The notes under the pieces were generated by a model. It did no database searches and was not told the DNA's origin. It was given only the letters and a program-made list of their open reading frames with translations. Of a stretch of 5,755 nt of DNA, positions 5,153-5,755 are shown piece after piece (within the stretch, counting starts at the first letter, position 1; each line of letters opens with the position of its first letter). The position numbers were made by a program, and so were the translations under genes. Source of the stretch: an uncultured Ruminococcus sp. (GTDB lineage Bacteria > Bacillota > Clostridia > Oscillospirales > Ruminococcaceae); contig CAMWRC010000095.1 of NCBI GenBank assembly GCA_947176565.1, forward strand, positions 1-5,755, read 5' to 3'.

Positions 5153-5755
5153 ATGCTAATTTTAGGAATTGAAAGCTCCTGCGACGAAACAGCCGCAAGC
5201 ATCTGTGAAGATTGCCGGAGTATTCGTTCTTCTGTGATTTCAACGCAGATAGAGGAACATAAAAAATACGGCGGCGTAGTTCCGGAAATCGCATCGCGCC
5301 GTCATTGTGAGAATATACTCGGAGTTACACGGCAGGCACTGGATTCAGCCGGAGTAACTCTTGCGGATATTGACGGAATAGCTGTGACATATGCTCCGGG
5401 ACTTATCGGCGCGCTTCTTGTGGGCGTGAATTTTGCGAAAGCTCTTGCTTTTGCCTCCGGAAAGCCGCTTATTCCGGTTCATCATATAGCTGGTCATATT
5501 GCGGCGAATTATATAACTCATTCTGATTTGAAACCTCCGTATCTGTGTATCGTGGCAAGCGGAGCGCATACGCATCTTATTGAAGTTCTGGATTACACTA
5601 AATTCCATGTTGTCGGCAGAACCCGTGATGATGCGGCAGGGGAATGCTTTGATAAATGCGCCCGTGCTATGGGATTTCCATATCCCGGCGGCGTACACAT
5701 TGACAAAATGGCTCAGAATGGTGATTCGTCAGCATTCCGGCTTCCACGTCCGAAT
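5153..5755 (+). CDS. tsaD: tRNA N6-adenosine threonylcarbamoyltransferase TsaD, 3' end outside window
   Basis: TsaD (also YgjD/Gcp) works with TsaB and TsaE to transfer threonylcarbamoyl from TC-AMP to A37 of tRNAs reading ANN codons, in the cytoplasm. The first 201 residues are present of about 340 usual, open to the window edge. ASKHA-fold motifs are clear: GIESSCDET (5-13), [12 protein letters not shown] (40-51), [12 protein letters not shown] (80-91), and the metal-binding HHIAGH with H111 and H115, the same numbers as in E. coli. [14 protein letters not shown] (155-168) and YPGGVHIDK (177-185) follow. Departures from consensus are A138 in SGAHT (usually SGGHT) and V181 after PGG (usually P). 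AGAGGG (5141-5146) stands six bases before the ATG, and the gene lies 12 bases after rimI. TsaB, TsaC and TsaE are not in the window. Confidence 0.96.
   Translation, partial: MLILGIESSCDETAASICEDCRSIRSSVISTQIEEHKKYGGVVPEIASRRHCENILGVTRQALDSAGVTLADIDGIAVTYAPGLIGALLVGVNFAKALAFASGKPLIPVHHIAGHIAANYITHSDLKPPYLCIVASGAHTHLIEVLDYTKFHVVGRTRDDAAGECFDKCARAMGFPYPGGVHIDKMAQNGDSSAFRLPRPN

Noticed and set aside
5345..5698. A 117-codon open frame on the minus strand
   Set aside because: It is antisense to tsaD, whose motifs are unmistakable; the translation is rich in Arg, Ser and Ile with no recognisable domain.

Overview
The window looks like chromosomal DNA of a low-GC Gram-positive anaerobe, probably a Clostridia member close to Ruminococcus/Oscillospiraceae. 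This rests on AT-rich intergenic DNA, strong AGGAGG-type ribosome sites, near-consensus sigma-A promoters with extended -10 elements, a CCA-encoding tRNA and a Firmicutes-type DNA polymerase I with a decayed proofreading domain. The taxonomic placement is inference; no rRNA is present.

Left part (1-612): an AT-rich non-coding stretch carries a full-consensus extended -10 promoter that drives a single PadR-family regulator (165-524, +). The gene is closed by a strong hairpin terminator, so it is monocistronic and no obvious target gene lies beside it.

Middle, minus strand (613-1971): reading right to left, a near-consensus promoter (1943-1971) drives a small four-cysteine protein of unknown function (1581-1901). 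It is followed by a hairpin without a U-tract, tRNA-Leu(UAG) (1437-1521), an intrinsic terminator, a structured leader with a possible 11-codon leader peptide, and a GNAT acetyltransferase of the YhbS/COG3153 type (613-1266). The leader contains three mutually competing pairings, one of which would hide the GNAT ribosome binding site. It is laid out like a translational attenuator and is the most interesting element of the window.

Right part, plus strand (2075-5755): a promoter divergent from the previous block starts a compact housekeeping cluster of polA (DNA polymerase I), rimI (GNAT protein N-acetyltransferase) and tsaD (t6A tRNA-modification enzyme, cut by the window end). Gaps of 4 and 12 bases between the genes indicate one transcript. 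polA serves replication and repair. rimI and tsaD are commonly neighbours in bacteria and act on translation, through protein N-terminal acetylation and through N6-threonylcarbamoyladenosine at A37 of ANN-decoding tRNAs. No mobile element, CRISPR array or rRNA was seen.
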